In this document: positions 25,922 through 35,012 of the stretch, piece by piece
Position numbering within the stretch: position 1 is the first letter of the stretch
Layout: every line of letters begins with the position of its first letter
Source of the DNA: an uncultured Acetatifactor sp.
GTDB lineage: Bacteria; Bacillota; Clostridia; Lachnospirales; Lachnospiraceae
Length of the DNA stretch: 64,000 bases
Direction of reading: 5' to 3'
Assembly: GCA_934436435.1 (NCBI GenBank)
Contig: CAKSAN010000015.1
Span: 1-64,000, forward strand
Position numbers and translations under genes: made by a program
The notes under the pieces: model-generated
The model's input: only the letters and a program-made list of their open reading frames with translations
What the model was told of the DNA's origin: nothing
Databases searched by the model: none

Positions 25922-25968
25922 TTGACAATACCTGTTTTAAACGTATATAATGGGTACGTTTAAAACAG
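25922..25968 (+). promoter_or_regulatory. Promoter with operator straddling the -10 box
   Basis: TTGACA (25922-25927), an 18-bp spacer and TATAAT (25946-25951) form a strong promoter toward the sortase gene. CTGTTTTAAACGTA (25932-25945) and its exact reverse complement (25955-25968) flank the -10 box. A related TACGTTAAAAACGTA follows near 25980. Confidence 0.8.
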
Positions 25969-26056
25969 AATTAAAAATTACGTTAAAAACGTAGACAGAA
26001 TTGGGATGCTACAAAAGAAAAGAGGGGAATCTTCCGGGCATCGTGGGAGAAGCGTC

Positions 26057-26923
26057 ATGAAACGAAAGATATTGACCATTGTTGCAGGGGCAGCAGGACT
26101 CGTGGCTGCATATTTTCTTGTGAGTGGAATTTCTCATATAATCTATCATCGTCCGGCGGAAGCTACGCCCACCGAAAGCGAGACTCAGACAGCCGAACAG
26201 GGCACAGAGGAAGCAAAAGCGGCTATGACCGAGGACGAGATCAATGAAATGCTGGAGGGTATGAAAAGTACCGGGACGGAAGAGACCGAGGCAGTATCCG
26301 AGGAGAAGGCTGTTATTCCTGTGAAATTCGAGGAATTGTGGCAGGTGAATCCGGATGTATATGCCTGGATCACAATACCGGGTACTGAGATCGACTATCC
26401 AATCTTACAGCATCCTTCCGATAATTCCTATTACCTTATGCATAATATTGACGGTTCATACGGATATCCCGGGTGCGTATATACGGAGAACCTGAACAGC
26501 AGGGACTTTACCGACAATAATACCGTGATTTATGGTCATAACATGAAGAATGGCTCCATGTTCGCCCAATTACATAAATTTGAAGATCCGGATTTTTTCA
26601 ACGAGAACAGAGAAGTGTTGATCTATCTGCCGGAGGAGGTATTGCATTATACCATTTTTGCGGCACATATCTATGATGACAGACACCTGTTGTACAGCTT
26701 TGATTTCGAGGATCCGGATGTGTATGAAAAATATCTTCAGTCAGTCTTCGACACCCGTGATATGAGTGCGAATATTGACAGGGATATAACCGTGACGAAG
26801 GAGGATCAGATCATTACACTGGTCACCTGTATTGGCAGCCGGCCGAACAACCGTCTTCTGGTACAGGCTGTGCTGACGGACAGAGAGCCGGGAGCGGAGA
26901 CTACAGAGACAGTAACGGAGTAA
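26057..26923 (+). CDS. srtB: Class B sortase
   Basis: Start 26057 follows GGGAG; an ATG at 26006 lacks a ribosome site. The 288-residue protein has an N-terminal membrane anchor (ILTIVAGAAGLVAAYFLVSG), a Glu/Thr-rich stalk and a class B sortase domain beginning FEELWQVNPDVYAWITIPGT. Catalytic residues are visible: His161 in VIYGHNM, Cys258 in TLVTCIG and Arg266 in NNRLL. Sortases anchor proteins to peptidoglycan or build pili. The gene is followed by LCP and secreted-protein genes in the same direction. Confidence 0.92.
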   Translation: MKRKILTIVAGAAGLVAAYFLVSGISHIIYHRPAEATPTESETQTAEQGTEEAKAAMTEDEINEMLEGMKSTGTEETEAVSEEKAVIPVKFEELWQVNPDVYAWITIPGTEIDYPILQHPSDNSYYLMHNIDGSYGYPGCVYTENLNSRDFTDNNTVIYGHNMKNGSMFAQLHKFEDPDFFNENREVLIYLPEEVLHYTIFAAHIYDDRHLLYSFDFEDPDVYEKYLQSVFDTRDMSANIDRDITVTKEDQIITLVTCIGSRPNNRLLVQAVLTDREPGAETTETVTE

Positions 26924-26947
26924 CAGTATACATAGTGGAGATAACCT

Positions 26948-28171
26948 ATGAAGAAGGAAAATCGTAAAGATAATCTCATAGATATGTCCGGGGAAGATGA
27001 ACGTGACGAATTCCAGCTGACCGGAAGGAAGGCAGCGGAGTATAACAGACAGCACGTCATCCGCCACAGAAAGCATGTCCGGACGAAGATTTTGTGCGCA
27101 TTGGGGATTCTCCTGGCAATTCTGGCAGTACTTACGGTGATCATTGTCATTCTGGTCAATGTATGGAGATCCACCGGCCGATCCAGTCTGCTGCAGCATG
27201 CGCAGGAGAACAGCGCGGATGCAGCCCGGACCATGCAGGAGGCGGCAGATGGGAACACTTCGGAAACTTCCGGTACTCAGGAAGCGGAAGAATCCTATGA
27301 ATTGCAGGAAGGTCAGATCCGTTATAACGGTAAGACTTATCAATACAAGGAAAACCTCATGAACATTCTCTGCCTTGGCATCGACAGCAGAGACGGCATC
27401 GAAAAGGAAAAGACACCGGGTACGGCAGGACAGGCAGACTGCGTGATCCTGGCAGTACTGGATGATGATGCGAAGACCATTCAGCTCATCAACATTTCCC
27501 GGGATTCTATGGTACCGGTACATGTATATGCTACCGATGGCAGCTTTGTGGAGGACAGAAAGGAACAACTGGCCCTGCAGTATGCTTACGGCAACGGTAG
27601 AGATTGGAGTTGTCAGCTGATGGAGGAGGCAGTATCCGAACTGTTCTACGGGTTGCCTATTCACGGCTATTGTGCATTGTCCATGAACAGCATCGCGGAT
27701 CTGAACGATGCGGTAGGCGGTGTTACCGTCACTGTGCCGGAGGATCTGGCCGTAATGCAGCCGAAGCTCTTTACCGCAGGAACAACAGTGACGTTGAAAG
27801 GTGAACTTGCATACCATTTTGTCCATGACAGAGATTACAAGTCGGCGGATGTGGCTTCCAATAATAAGCGCATTGCCAGACAGAAGACCTATGCCGTTGC
27901 TTTTGTCAATCAGCTCAAGCAGGGTATGAAGGAAGACTTCAGCCTGCCGGTGAAACTGTATCAGACCGCAGAGAAACAGATGGTGACCAGTGTCAGTCTG
28001 GATCAGGCGGTATATCTGTGTACCGAATATATGAACAGCTCCTTTAACACCGACAATATTTATACCATTGACGGTGAAGTCACCATGGGTGAAAAGTATG
28101 CGGAGTTCCGGGTGGATGATGAAGCCCTGTATCAGCTGATCCTCAATGTCTTTTACGAGGAAGTGAATTAG
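26948..28171 (+). CDS. LytR-CpsA-Psr (LCP) family glycopolymer ligase
   Basis: The 407-residue protein has a basic cytoplasmic N-terminus, one membrane segment (about 48-70) and an extracellular LCP domain starting MNILCLGIDSRDG near residue 137. Conserved features include ADCVILAVLDDDAKTIQLINISRDSMVPV with the polyprenyl-pyrophosphate-binding Arg/Asp, YAYG and HDRDY..DVASNNKRIARQKTY. LCP enzymes attach undecaprenyl-linked glycopolymers to peptidoglycan, so this gene may finish the polymer made by the downstream capsule cluster. It lies 24 nt after srtB. Confidence 0.9.
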   Translation: MKKENRKDNLIDMSGEDERDEFQLTGRKAAEYNRQHVIRHRKHVRTKILCALGILLAILAVLTVIIVILVNVWRSTGRSSLLQHAQENSADAARTMQEAADGNTSETSGTQEAEESYELQEGQIRYNGKTYQYKENLMNILCLGIDSRDGIEKEKTPGTAGQADCVILAVLDDDAKTIQLINISRDSMVPVHVYATDGSFVEDRKEQLALQYAYGNGRDWSCQLMEEAVSELFYGLPIHGYCALSMNSIADLNDAVGGVTVTVPEDLAVMQPKLFTAGTTVTLKGELAYHFVHDRDYKSADVASNNKRIARQKTYAVAFVNQLKQGMKEDFSLPVKLYQTAEKQMVTSVSLDQAVYLCTEYMNSSFNTDNIYTIDGEVTMGEKYAEFRVDDEALYQLILNVFYEEVN

Positions 28172-28243
28172 GTATAACCGGCCGGAAACGACCGTTTATA
28201 TATAGAGACCATTCTATACTCTACGAAAGGAGATAAATGCCCA

Positions 28244-28789
28244 ATGAAAAAAGTATATGCTTTGTTATTAGTCGCTGTTATGACCGTAGCTATGGCAGTT
28301 CCCACCTTTGCAGCAAGCAGCCCCGAGGCTGATCCTGTTGTAAAGACCGCTGCCGGCGTTGATGTTGTAGCAGCAGCAAAGGAAGTAAAAACTTCCGTAT
28401 CCGCAGCTACTGTAGCAGTTCCTTCCGAGCAGCTTGCCAATCAGGTTGTATCCGTAACTTCTACAGAGTCTGTTCTGAAAGACTTAAACGTTCCTACCAG
28501 CGCTAAACTGGTAGCAGCTGTTGATGTATCCTACAGCGGAGAGATCCCTGCAGGCGGTGTACAGGTTCCTTTCAAGGTTCCTAACGCTAAGAAGGGTGAT
28601 ATGGTTTACATCCTTCACAGACAGCCCAACGCACCTTACACCTGGGAAGTAGTTGGTTCCGGCGTACTCGGTGATGACCTTACCGTAACCGGTACTTTCA
28701 CCAGCTTCTCTCCCGTTGCTTTCATGGTAGTTGATGCAGCCGATGTTGCAGCAACCGCGGTGAAGGCACCTAAGACCGGAGAGTTCTAG
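28244..28789 (+). CDS. Small secreted protein ending in APKTGEF
   Basis: The 181-residue protein has a clear signal peptide (KKVYALLLVAVMTVAMAVPTFAAS, cleavage after AFA-type site near residue 23), an Ala/Val-rich helical part and a beta-rich domain (SYSGEIPAGGVQVPFKVPNAKKGD, YTWEVVGSGVLGDDLTV). It stops right after APKTGEF. That resembles the front of an LPxTG-like sorting signal, but the hydrophobic segment and basic tail normally following are absent, and no other frame supplies them. AAAGGAG precedes the start. Its codon use is strongly biased, suggesting high expression. Confidence 0.8.
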   Translation: MKKVYALLLVAVMTVAMAVPTFAASSPEADPVVKTAAGVDVVAAAKEVKTSVSAATVAVPSEQLANQVVSVTSTESVLKDLNVPTSAKLVAAVDVSYSGEIPAGGVQVPFKVPNAKKGDMVYILHRQPNAPYTWEVVGSGVLGDDLTVTGTFTSFSPVAFMVVDAADVAATAVKAPKTGEF

Positions 28790-28807
28790 GACCATCTTAC
28801 GAACTCG

Positions 28808-28829
28808 ATTTCATAAGGCCTTATGAAAT
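28808..28829. promoter_or_regulatory. Perfect 22-bp palindrome
   Basis: ATTTCATAAGG is followed immediately by its reverse complement, with no loop. There is no T-run. It lies between the secreted-protein gene and cpsB and may be an operator for the capsule operon. Confidence 0.55.
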
Positions 28830-28929
28830 TTGATTTGAAATAATGGCTTTGTAAAAAGGTAGAGTGGTTTCTATGAGACCGGTGTGGCGCTTCGGCACCA
28901 TGCCGGAATCAAAAAAGGAGAAATATCGC

Positions 28930-29649
28930 ATGGAATATATTGATATTCATTCCCACATACTGCCCGGTCTGGATGATGGCTCCAAAAATATGGAAATGAC
29001 ACTTGCCATGTTGCGGGTAGCGGGAGAAGAAGGCATCGGCACTATCTATACCACACCCCACTGCATGCCGGGGAAAGGACACCCAACGCTTGCAAAAGTA
29101 GAGGAGAGGATCCGTCTGGTACAGGAGACAGCCGAAAAAGAGGGAATTCATATACTTCTGAAAAAAGGAACGGAATATTACTACATAGAAGAAATGCTGG
29201 AATGGATGGAAGAAGGGAAGATCATTACCCTGGGAGAGTCCAATTGTGTACTGGTGGAATTCGAGCCCTATGCGGAGGAAAAGTATATCCGCAATGCGGT
29301 CAGAGAGATTCTGGGATTCGGTTATCAACCGGTGATCGCTCATGTGGAACGTTATCAGAATCTCATGGAACGGAAATTTACGGCTATCCAGTGGATGAGG
29401 GAAGTCGGAGCATTGATCCAGATCAACTGTGCTTCCGTCACAGGAGACAACGGCTTCCATACAAAACAGAATGTGAAGAGCCTGCTGAAAAACGGACTGG
29501 TGGATTTCGTATCCACGGACGCTCACAGAGCAGAGGGGCGGGCTCCTTATATAGAGAAATGCGCGGAGATCCTCCGCAAAAAATACGGAGACATCTATGC
29601 GGCGGAACTTACCGGAGGTAATGCCAGAAGGTTCCTTCAGCAGAACTGA
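28930..29649 (+). CDS. cpsB: PHP-type protein-tyrosine phosphatase of capsule cluster
   Basis: The 239-residue product starts at ATG 28930 (AAAGGAG upstream; an earlier in-frame start has no site). PHP-domain metal ligands are visible: DIHSHILPGLDDGS near the N-terminus, TTPHCMPG, an internal HVERY and STDAHR near the C-terminus. CpsB/CapC/YwqE enzymes dephosphorylate the tyrosine cluster of CpsD-type kinases and tune chain length. The kinase is two genes downstream. Confidence 0.9.
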   Translation: MEYIDIHSHILPGLDDGSKNMEMTLAMLRVAGEEGIGTIYTTPHCMPGKGHPTLAKVEERIRLVQETAEKEGIHILLKKGTEYYYIEEMLEWMEEGKIITLGESNCVLVEFEPYAEEKYIRNAVREILGFGYQPVIAHVERYQNLMERKFTAIQWMREVGALIQINCASVTGDNGFHTKQNVKSLLKNGLVDFVSTDAHRAEGRAPYIEKCAEILRKKYGDIYAAELTGGNARRFLQQN

Positions 29650-29684
29650 TGTATCGATCAATGTACAACGAGAGGAAAAATAAA

Positions 29685-30485
29685 ATGCAGACTTCTTATC
29701 AGGAAGATGAAATTGAAATTGATTTACAAGACCTGTTCGGATTGTTCCTGCACAAGGCCTGGGTCATTATTCTTGCAGCCGCTGCCATGGCGGCAATCGG
29801 ATTTGCGGTAAGCTTTTTTCTTATTACACCGCAGTATGAATCAACGACCAGTATCTATATCTCTACCAGCAAGGGGAATGAGAACAGCATGACTTACAGT
29901 GATGCACAGCTGGCTTCCCAGTTGACTAAGGACTATGAGGAACTGATCCTGGGCCGTACAGTGCTGGAAAAAGTGATTGGGATGTATGATCTGTCGGAAA
30001 GCTATGAAAGCTTAAAAGACAGAGTCACCGTTGCCAATACCACCAATACCCGTATTATTACTATCACGGTGAAAGATCCCAATCCGAAGAATGCACAGAT
30101 CCTTGCCAACAGCATCCGGGATGCGGCAGCAGTCCACATCAAGGATGTCACTGATGTTGAGGCTGTTAATGTGGCAGATGAAGCAAACCTGCCGGAGGAA
30201 CCCTGCGAACCGTCGGTTCCCAAATGGACAGCAATCGCAGCTCTGATCGGCATGATCCTGTCCGCAGCTGTTATCGTGGTACAGTATCTGCTGGATGACA
30301 CCATTAAGTCTTCCGAAGACATAGAAAAATATCTGGAACTGTCCACATTGGGTCTGATTCCGAACTTCGATACGGTGGAGAAGAAAAAGAAATCCCGTAA
30401 GGAGAAGGAAGAGGAAGAAATTCATGAACCCAGAATGGCAGAAGATGAGGCTATCGAAGTCGTAGATATGGAAAGGGAGCAGTAA
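29685..30485 (+). CDS. Wzz/CpsC-type polysaccharide chain-length protein (kinase activator)
   Basis: About 266 residues from ATG 29685, which has GAGAGG nine nt upstream; 29649 overlaps the previous stop but lacks a site. Two membrane segments (AWVIILAAAAMAAIGFAVSFF near the N-terminus; WTAIAALIGMILSAAVIVVQYLL near 180-202 of this form) flank an extracellular Wzz domain. The cytoplasmic C-terminus is highly charged. In Gram-positives such a protein activates the separate CpsD kinase. Confidence 0.88.
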   Translation: MQTSYQEDEIEIDLQDLFGLFLHKAWVIILAAAAMAAIGFAVSFFLITPQYESTTSIYISTSKGNENSMTYSDAQLASQLTKDYEELILGRTVLEKVIGMYDLSESYESLKDRVTVANTTNTRIITITVKDPNPKNAQILANSIRDAAAVHIKDVTDVEAVNVADEANLPEEPCEPSVPKWTAIAALIGMILSAAVIVVQYLLDDTIKSSEDIEKYLELSTLGLIPNFDTVEKKKKSRKEKEEEEIHEPRMAEDEAIEVVDMEREQ

Positions 30486-30487
30486 GA

Positions 30488-31213
30488 ATGCAGAGTATTG
30501 AGTTAAAACAGGAAAAACAGGACTTCCGTACCAAGGAAGCGTTTAAAACTCTCCGTACCAATATCGAATTCTCCGGAGAAAATATCAGGGTCATCTGTGT
30601 AACCAGCTGTACCCCGAACGAAGGTAAGAGCAGCGTGTCCTATGAACTGGCAAAATCTTTTGCACAAAACGGAAAAAAGACCATCCTTATTGATGCGGAT
30701 CTGCGTAAGAGTGTCATGAGAGGACGCCATAAGAAAGGAAAAGTCCGCTTTGGACTGACCAATTATTTAGTGGGAAAAGCAGATCTCGATACCGCGATCT
30801 GTGAGACGGATATTCCGAACTTCCACCTCCTCTTCGCCGGACCGGTACCACCTAATCCCAGTGAATTACTGGGAAATACCCGCTTTCAGAAGATGGTAGA
30901 GGCATGTCGGATGAAATATGACATGATCATCATTGATACACCGCCCTTGGGAAGTGTTATTGATACCGCAGTGGTCTCCAAATTCTGTGACGGTGCGGTG
31001 ATCGTTCTCGCCTGTGGCGAGATCAGCTATCGTTTTGCCAAGAGAGTCAAGGATCAGTTGGCGATGACCGGCTGTAAGATCCTCGGCTGTGTCCTGAACA
31101 AAGTGGACATGGGCGGCAAGGGTTACTACGGTAAGTACTACGGCAAATATTACGGCAAGTACTACGGTAAGTATTATGGAAAATATTATGGAAACTACGG
31201 AAATGAAGAATAA
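30488..31213 (+). CDS. cpsD: Bacterial tyrosine kinase CpsD/CapB
   Basis: The 241-residue BY-kinase carries Walker A (CTPNEGKSS, 41-49), Walker A' (ILIDADLR, 66-73) and Walker B (MIIIDTPP, 146-153). The C-terminal tail from about residue 213 consists of five YYGK units, one YYGN and a final YGNEE, with 13 tyrosines. In this family the tail is the site of trans-autophosphorylation, which cycles with CpsB to control polymer export. The repeat codons vary synonymously. It starts 2 nt after the chain-length gene stop. Confidence 0.93.
   Translation: MQSIELKQEKQDFRTKEAFKTLRTNIEFSGENIRVICVTSCTPNEGKSSVSYELAKSFAQNGKKTILIDADLRKSVMRGRHKKGKVRFGLTNYLVGKADLDTAICETDIPNFHLLFAGPVPPNPSELLGNTRFQKMVEACRMKYDMIIIDTPPLGSVIDTAVVSKFCDGAVIVLACGEISYRFAKRVKDQLAMTGCKILGCVLNKVDMGGKGYYGKYYGKYYGKYYGKYYGKYYGNYGNEE
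31124..31195 (+). repeat. 12-bp coding repeat (YYGK)x5 + YYGN in cpsD
   Basis: Six in-frame 12-nt units encode the tyrosine tail. Units differ at third positions (TAC/TAT, GGT/GGC/GGA, AAG/AAA), so the amino acids are more conserved than the DNA. Confidence 0.9.
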
Positions 31214-31269
31214 TATTCCGCATATTTAACTTCGCAAAGCCGAAAAAATTCGGAAGGAGGGGTAGAAAC

Positions 31270-32721
31270 ATGTACAAAAAAACGTCAAGAGACTGGCTAA
31301 AACATGCAGACTTCCTGATCCTTGACTTGATATGCCTACAACTCTCTTTCTATATAGCCTATTGCATCCGCCACGGATTACAGAACATGTATGCAAACGA
31401 ACTATACGCCAGCATGGCAGTGGTTCTTCTGCTGGTAGATATCGTGGTGGAAGTAATTTTTGAAAATTTACATAATGTCATAAAGCGCGGTTACTGGAAC
31501 GAAGTCGTACAGACCACAAAGCAGGTACTGGAAGTATTTGCTATGTTTACCATCTATCTGGTCACAGTACAGAATGCGGAGCAATTCTCCCGCACGGTGT
31601 TATATCTGACCACGGGGATCTACTGGATCCTCAGTTATTGCGTCAGATTGTTGTGGAAAGCTTATCTGAAAGAACAAAGAAAATATGCGGCAAAACGCTC
31701 GCTTCTCATCGTAACCAACAGAGAAAGGCTAGAGGCATTGCAGACAGAACTGGCAGGGGATTGGTATGCAATGTTTCAGATCATGGGAATCGCAGTTGTG
31801 GATGCCGATATGGCAGGGCAGCGGGCAGGAGATTACGACATCATAGCGAATGCAGACAATGTCATTGAGTACACCCGCACCGGCTGGGTGGATGAAGTGC
31901 TGATTGATATAGAACCCGGGGCGGGACGTCCGGCCGGGCTGGTAGAGAAGTTCCTGGAGATGGGAATAGTGACACATTTCCGGGTAACCCGGACTGTGGA
32001 GGCATCCGGTAGAAAACTGATTGTCGAAAAATTCGGTACCTATCCTGTGGTAACGGCATCCATCAATTATGCATCTCCGAGGCAGCTCTTTATGAAGCGC
32101 TGTCTGGATATCGCAGGTGGACTGGTGGGCTGTGTTCTCACCTGTATCCTTTGTATTTTTATAGCACCGATAATCTACATACAGTCTCCGGGTCCGATCT
32201 TCTTCTCACAGATGCGGGTAGGCAAGAACGGTAAGCAGTTCCGCCTCTATAAATTCCGCAGCATGTATATGGATGCGGAGGAACGCAAGGCAGAGCTCAT
32301 GAAGCAGAACAAAATGTCTGACGGTAAGATGTTTAAACTGGATGAGGATCCCAGGATCATCGGCAGTAAGATCCTGCCGGACGGCACCTATAAAAAGGGC
32401 ATCGGCAATTTCATCCGTGACTGGAGCATCGACGAGTTTCCGCAGTTCTTCAATGTACTCAAAGGAGAACTATCTCTGGTAGGGACAAGACCTCCGCTGG
32501 TATCCGAGGTAGAACAGTACGAACTCAGACACTACACCAGACTGGTCATGAAGCCGGGAATCACCGGAATGTGGCAGGTCAGCGGCCGGAGCAGCATAAC
32601 GGACTTTGATGAAGTCGTGAAACTGGATCAGGAGTATATCGAGAACTGGAGCTTTGGGAAGGATCTGAGGATATTGGCTAAGACGGTGGTGGCTGTGCTG
32701 AGGAAGGACGGCGCGGTGTAG
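31270..32721 (+). CDS. Priming sugar transferase (polyprenyl-phosphate glycosylphosphotransferase)
   Basis: The 483-residue protein has four N-terminal membrane segments, a central Rossmann-like region and a C-terminal bacterial sugar transferase domain. The latter starts at KRCLDIAGGLVG, has a membrane hairpin, QMRVGKNGKQFRLYKFRSM, the DEFPQFFNVLKGELSLVGTRPPL block and KPGITGMWQVSGRSS. This WbaP/CpsE-like enzyme puts the first sugar phosphate on undecaprenyl phosphate. AAGGAGG precedes the start. It is the last gene before the AT-rich part of the cluster. Confidence 0.93.
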   Translation: MYKKTSRDWLKHADFLILDLICLQLSFYIAYCIRHGLQNMYANELYASMAVVLLLVDIVVEVIFENLHNVIKRGYWNEVVQTTKQVLEVFAMFTIYLVTVQNAEQFSRTVLYLTTGIYWILSYCVRLLWKAYLKEQRKYAAKRSLLIVTNRERLEALQTELAGDWYAMFQIMGIAVVDADMAGQRAGDYDIIANADNVIEYTRTGWVDEVLIDIEPGAGRPAGLVEKFLEMGIVTHFRVTRTVEASGRKLIVEKFGTYPVVTASINYASPRQLFMKRCLDIAGGLVGCVLTCILCIFIAPIIYIQSPGPIFFSQMRVGKNGKQFRLYKFRSMYMDAEERKAELMKQNKMSDGKMFKLDEDPRIIGSKILPDGTYKKGIGNFIRDWSIDEFPQFFNVLKGELSLVGTRPPLVSEVEQYELRHYTRLVMKPGITGMWQVSGRSSITDFDEVVKLDQEYIENWSFGKDLRILAKTVVAVLRKDGAV

Positions 32722-32818
32722 GGGATGATTGGCGGTGCGAGTGCAGGTCTTTAATAACTACCGGGGAGGAAATGTAGGTAATATTAATAAGTTATTGTCT
32801 AAAGGAACGGAAGAGAAA

Positions 32819-33943
32819 ATGCAAAGAATATTACATGTGTCTAAATATTATTATCCATTTTCGGGAGGTACAGAACAGATTGCAAGAGACTGTGTATTAG
32901 CATTAAAAGACCAATATGAAGAAAAAGTAATTGCGTTTAATGATGATAAAAAAGACACGATAGAAGAGATTGATGGAATAGAAGTTATAAAGTGTGGTTG
33001 CTTTGCTAGAATTTCAGCACAATCCTTATCAAAATCATATGCTTCAAAACTAAAAAATGTAATGAAAAAATTTAATCCTGATATTGTGATTTTTCATTAT
33101 CCGAATCCTTTTGTTGCTAATTTACTTTTAAAAAATCTGAAAAAAAGAGATACCAAATTAATAATATACTGGCATTTGGACATTATCAGACAGAAGTTCT
33201 TAAGGATATTTTTTTATGGACAAAACCGTAAATTATTGCAGAAAGCTTATAAGGTAATTGCAACTTCACCTAATTATATCGAAGGTAGCGAGTGGTTGAG
33301 ATCTGTAAAAGAAAAATGTGTGGTTGTTCCTAATTGCATTAATGTGGAACGCATGCAGATCAATTCAGATATTGAGAAGAGAGCAGGGAAAATCAGAAAT
33401 GAAAACAGAGGAAAGATAATTTGTGTAGCAGTAGGGAGACATACGGAATATAAAGGCTTTAGCTATTTGATAAGGACAAGCAAACTATTAGATGATTCTT
33501 TCAGAATATTTATTGCAGGGACGGGGGAACTGACGGAACAACTACATAGAGAAGCGATTGGAGATAATAAGATCATTTTTACCGGACGAGTTGAGGACAA
33601 AGAACTTAAAGCATTAATGTATGCCGCAGACATTTTTTGCTTTCCGTCTATTACCAAGAATGAAGCATTTGGACTGGCACTTGCGGAGGCTATGTATTAT
33701 GGAAAGCCAGCGGTAACATTTACAATTCCAGGCTCCGGAGTTAACTATGTGTGCTTAAACGGAGAAGATGGGATAGAAGTAGAAAACAGAAATGTTGAGA
33801 AATATGCAGAGGCATTAAAAAGACTGGCAAACGACAAGAATCTTCGAAAAAGATATGGAGAAAATGGGAAAAAACGGGTGGAAGATAATTTTCTTTCAAT
33901 ACAATTCGGCAAAAATGTTAGATCCGTTATAACGAGCCAATAA
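32819..33943 (+). CDS. Family 4 glycosyltransferase
   Basis: From ATG 32819 (GGAAGAG close upstream) the product has 374 residues; a longer frame begins with TTG and adds an unlikely tail. The N-terminal domain opens RILHVSKYYYPFSGGTEQIA, and the C-terminal GT-B domain has VAVGRHTEYKGFSYLI and the E-x7-E motif EAFGLALAEAMYYGKP. It should add one sugar to the lipid-linked repeat unit. From here to about 40.35 kb the DNA is strongly AT-rich. Confidence 0.88.
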   Translation: MQRILHVSKYYYPFSGGTEQIARDCVLALKDQYEEKVIAFNDDKKDTIEEIDGIEVIKCGCFARISAQSLSKSYASKLKNVMKKFNPDIVIFHYPNPFVANLLLKNLKKRDTKLIIYWHLDIIRQKFLRIFFYGQNRKLLQKAYKVIATSPNYIEGSEWLRSVKEKCVVVPNCINVERMQINSDIEKRAGKIRNENRGKIICVAVGRHTEYKGFSYLIRTSKLLDDSFRIFIAGTGELTEQLHREAIGDNKIIFTGRVEDKELKALMYAADIFCFPSITKNEAFGLALAEAMYYGKPAVTFTIPGSGVNYVCLNGEDGIEVENRNVEKYAEALKRLANDKNLRKRYGENGKKRVEDNFLSIQFGKNVRSVITSQ

Positions 33944-33954
33944 TGAGGAAGAAT

Positions 33955-35010
33955 ATGAAAAAAAACATTATAAATGGCAGGTTTTTATTGCATAAGATTA
34001 CCGGTGTAGAAAGATATGCCAGGGAGATTGTGGCCGAATTGGATAAAATTATTGAACCGGGTAGTTTTATTTTGGCAGTGCCGCCAGAGACAACAGATAT
34101 ACCAGAATATAAGAATATTAAAGTCAAAAAAATAGGAAAGCTACATGGACGCTTATGGGAGCAATTATCCTTTCCAAGGTATGTACATAGTGAAAATGGA
34201 GTGTCGTTAAATTTGTGTAATGTTGCGCCACTGATATCTCCGGGGATTGTTTGCATTCATGATGTAAAGGTTAAGGCAACGCCGCAGTGTTTTTGTAAAA
34301 AATTTTTGATTTGGTATAATTTGCTTTTTTTTAATGAAACAAAGCGTGCAAAAGAAATACTTACAGTGTCGAATTTTTCGAAAAATGAGATTATGAAATA
34401 CTATAAGGTGAATTCTAATAAAATTCAAGTTGTACCGGATGCGTGGCAACATTATGAAAGAATTTGCTATGATGAGAAAACATTGAAAAAATATGAATTG
34501 CATAGAAATGATTATTTTTTTGCAATGGGAAGTATGGATCCTAACAAGAATTTTAAATGGATAGCTGAAGTGGCAAAAAGAACACCGCAGTATACTTTTG
34601 TAATCGCGGGTGCTATTAATGAAAAAGTATTTGCTGAAGGATTTGGATTTGAATGCACTCCCAATATGAAATTAGTAGGATATGTGAGCGATGGAGAGGC
34701 AAAAGTCTTAATGAGAGATTGTAAGGCGTTTCTATTTCCCAGCTTTTATGAGGGATTTGGAATACCGCCATTGGAGGCCATCTGTGCAGGAACAAATCAA
34801 GTAGTTGTTTCTAATACAGAGATAATGCATGAAATATTAGGAGACGGTGTAGTATATGTGAATCCGCTGGAATACAATTTTGATTTTGATACTATTACAC
34901 AATTAGATGAATTTAATAGAAATCAAATAATGAATAAGTATTCTTGGAGAGCATCAGCAAAACGGTTAAAAAAGATTGTATTAGAAGAAATGGATAGGCA
35001 GAGAGATTGA
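33955..35010 (+). CDS. Family 4 glycosyltransferase
   Basis: About 351 residues; ATG 33943 overlaps the previous stop and is an alternative start, but AGGAAG lies just before 33955. The protein begins NIINGRFLLHKITGVERYARE, as in mannosyltransferase-like GT4 enzymes, and has SMDPNKNFKW in the donor domain and EGFGIPPLEAICAGT as the E-x7-E motif. It probably adds a further sugar of the repeat unit. Translational coupling with its neighbours is likely because the genes touch or overlap. Confidence 0.87.
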   Translation: MKKNIINGRFLLHKITGVERYAREIVAELDKIIEPGSFILAVPPETTDIPEYKNIKVKKIGKLHGRLWEQLSFPRYVHSENGVSLNLCNVAPLISPGIVCIHDVKVKATPQCFCKKFLIWYNLLFFNETKRAKEILTVSNFSKNEIMKYYKVNSNKIQVVPDAWQHYERICYDEKTLKKYELHRNDYFFAMGSMDPNKNFKWIAEVAKRTPQYTFVIAGAINEKVFAEGFGFECTPNMKLVGYVSDGEAKVLMRDCKAFLFPSFYEGFGIPPLEAICAGTNQVVVSNTEIMHEILGDGVVYVNPLEYNFDFDTITQLDEFNRNQIMNKYSWRASAKRLKKIVLEEMDRQRD

Positions 35011-35012
35011 AC

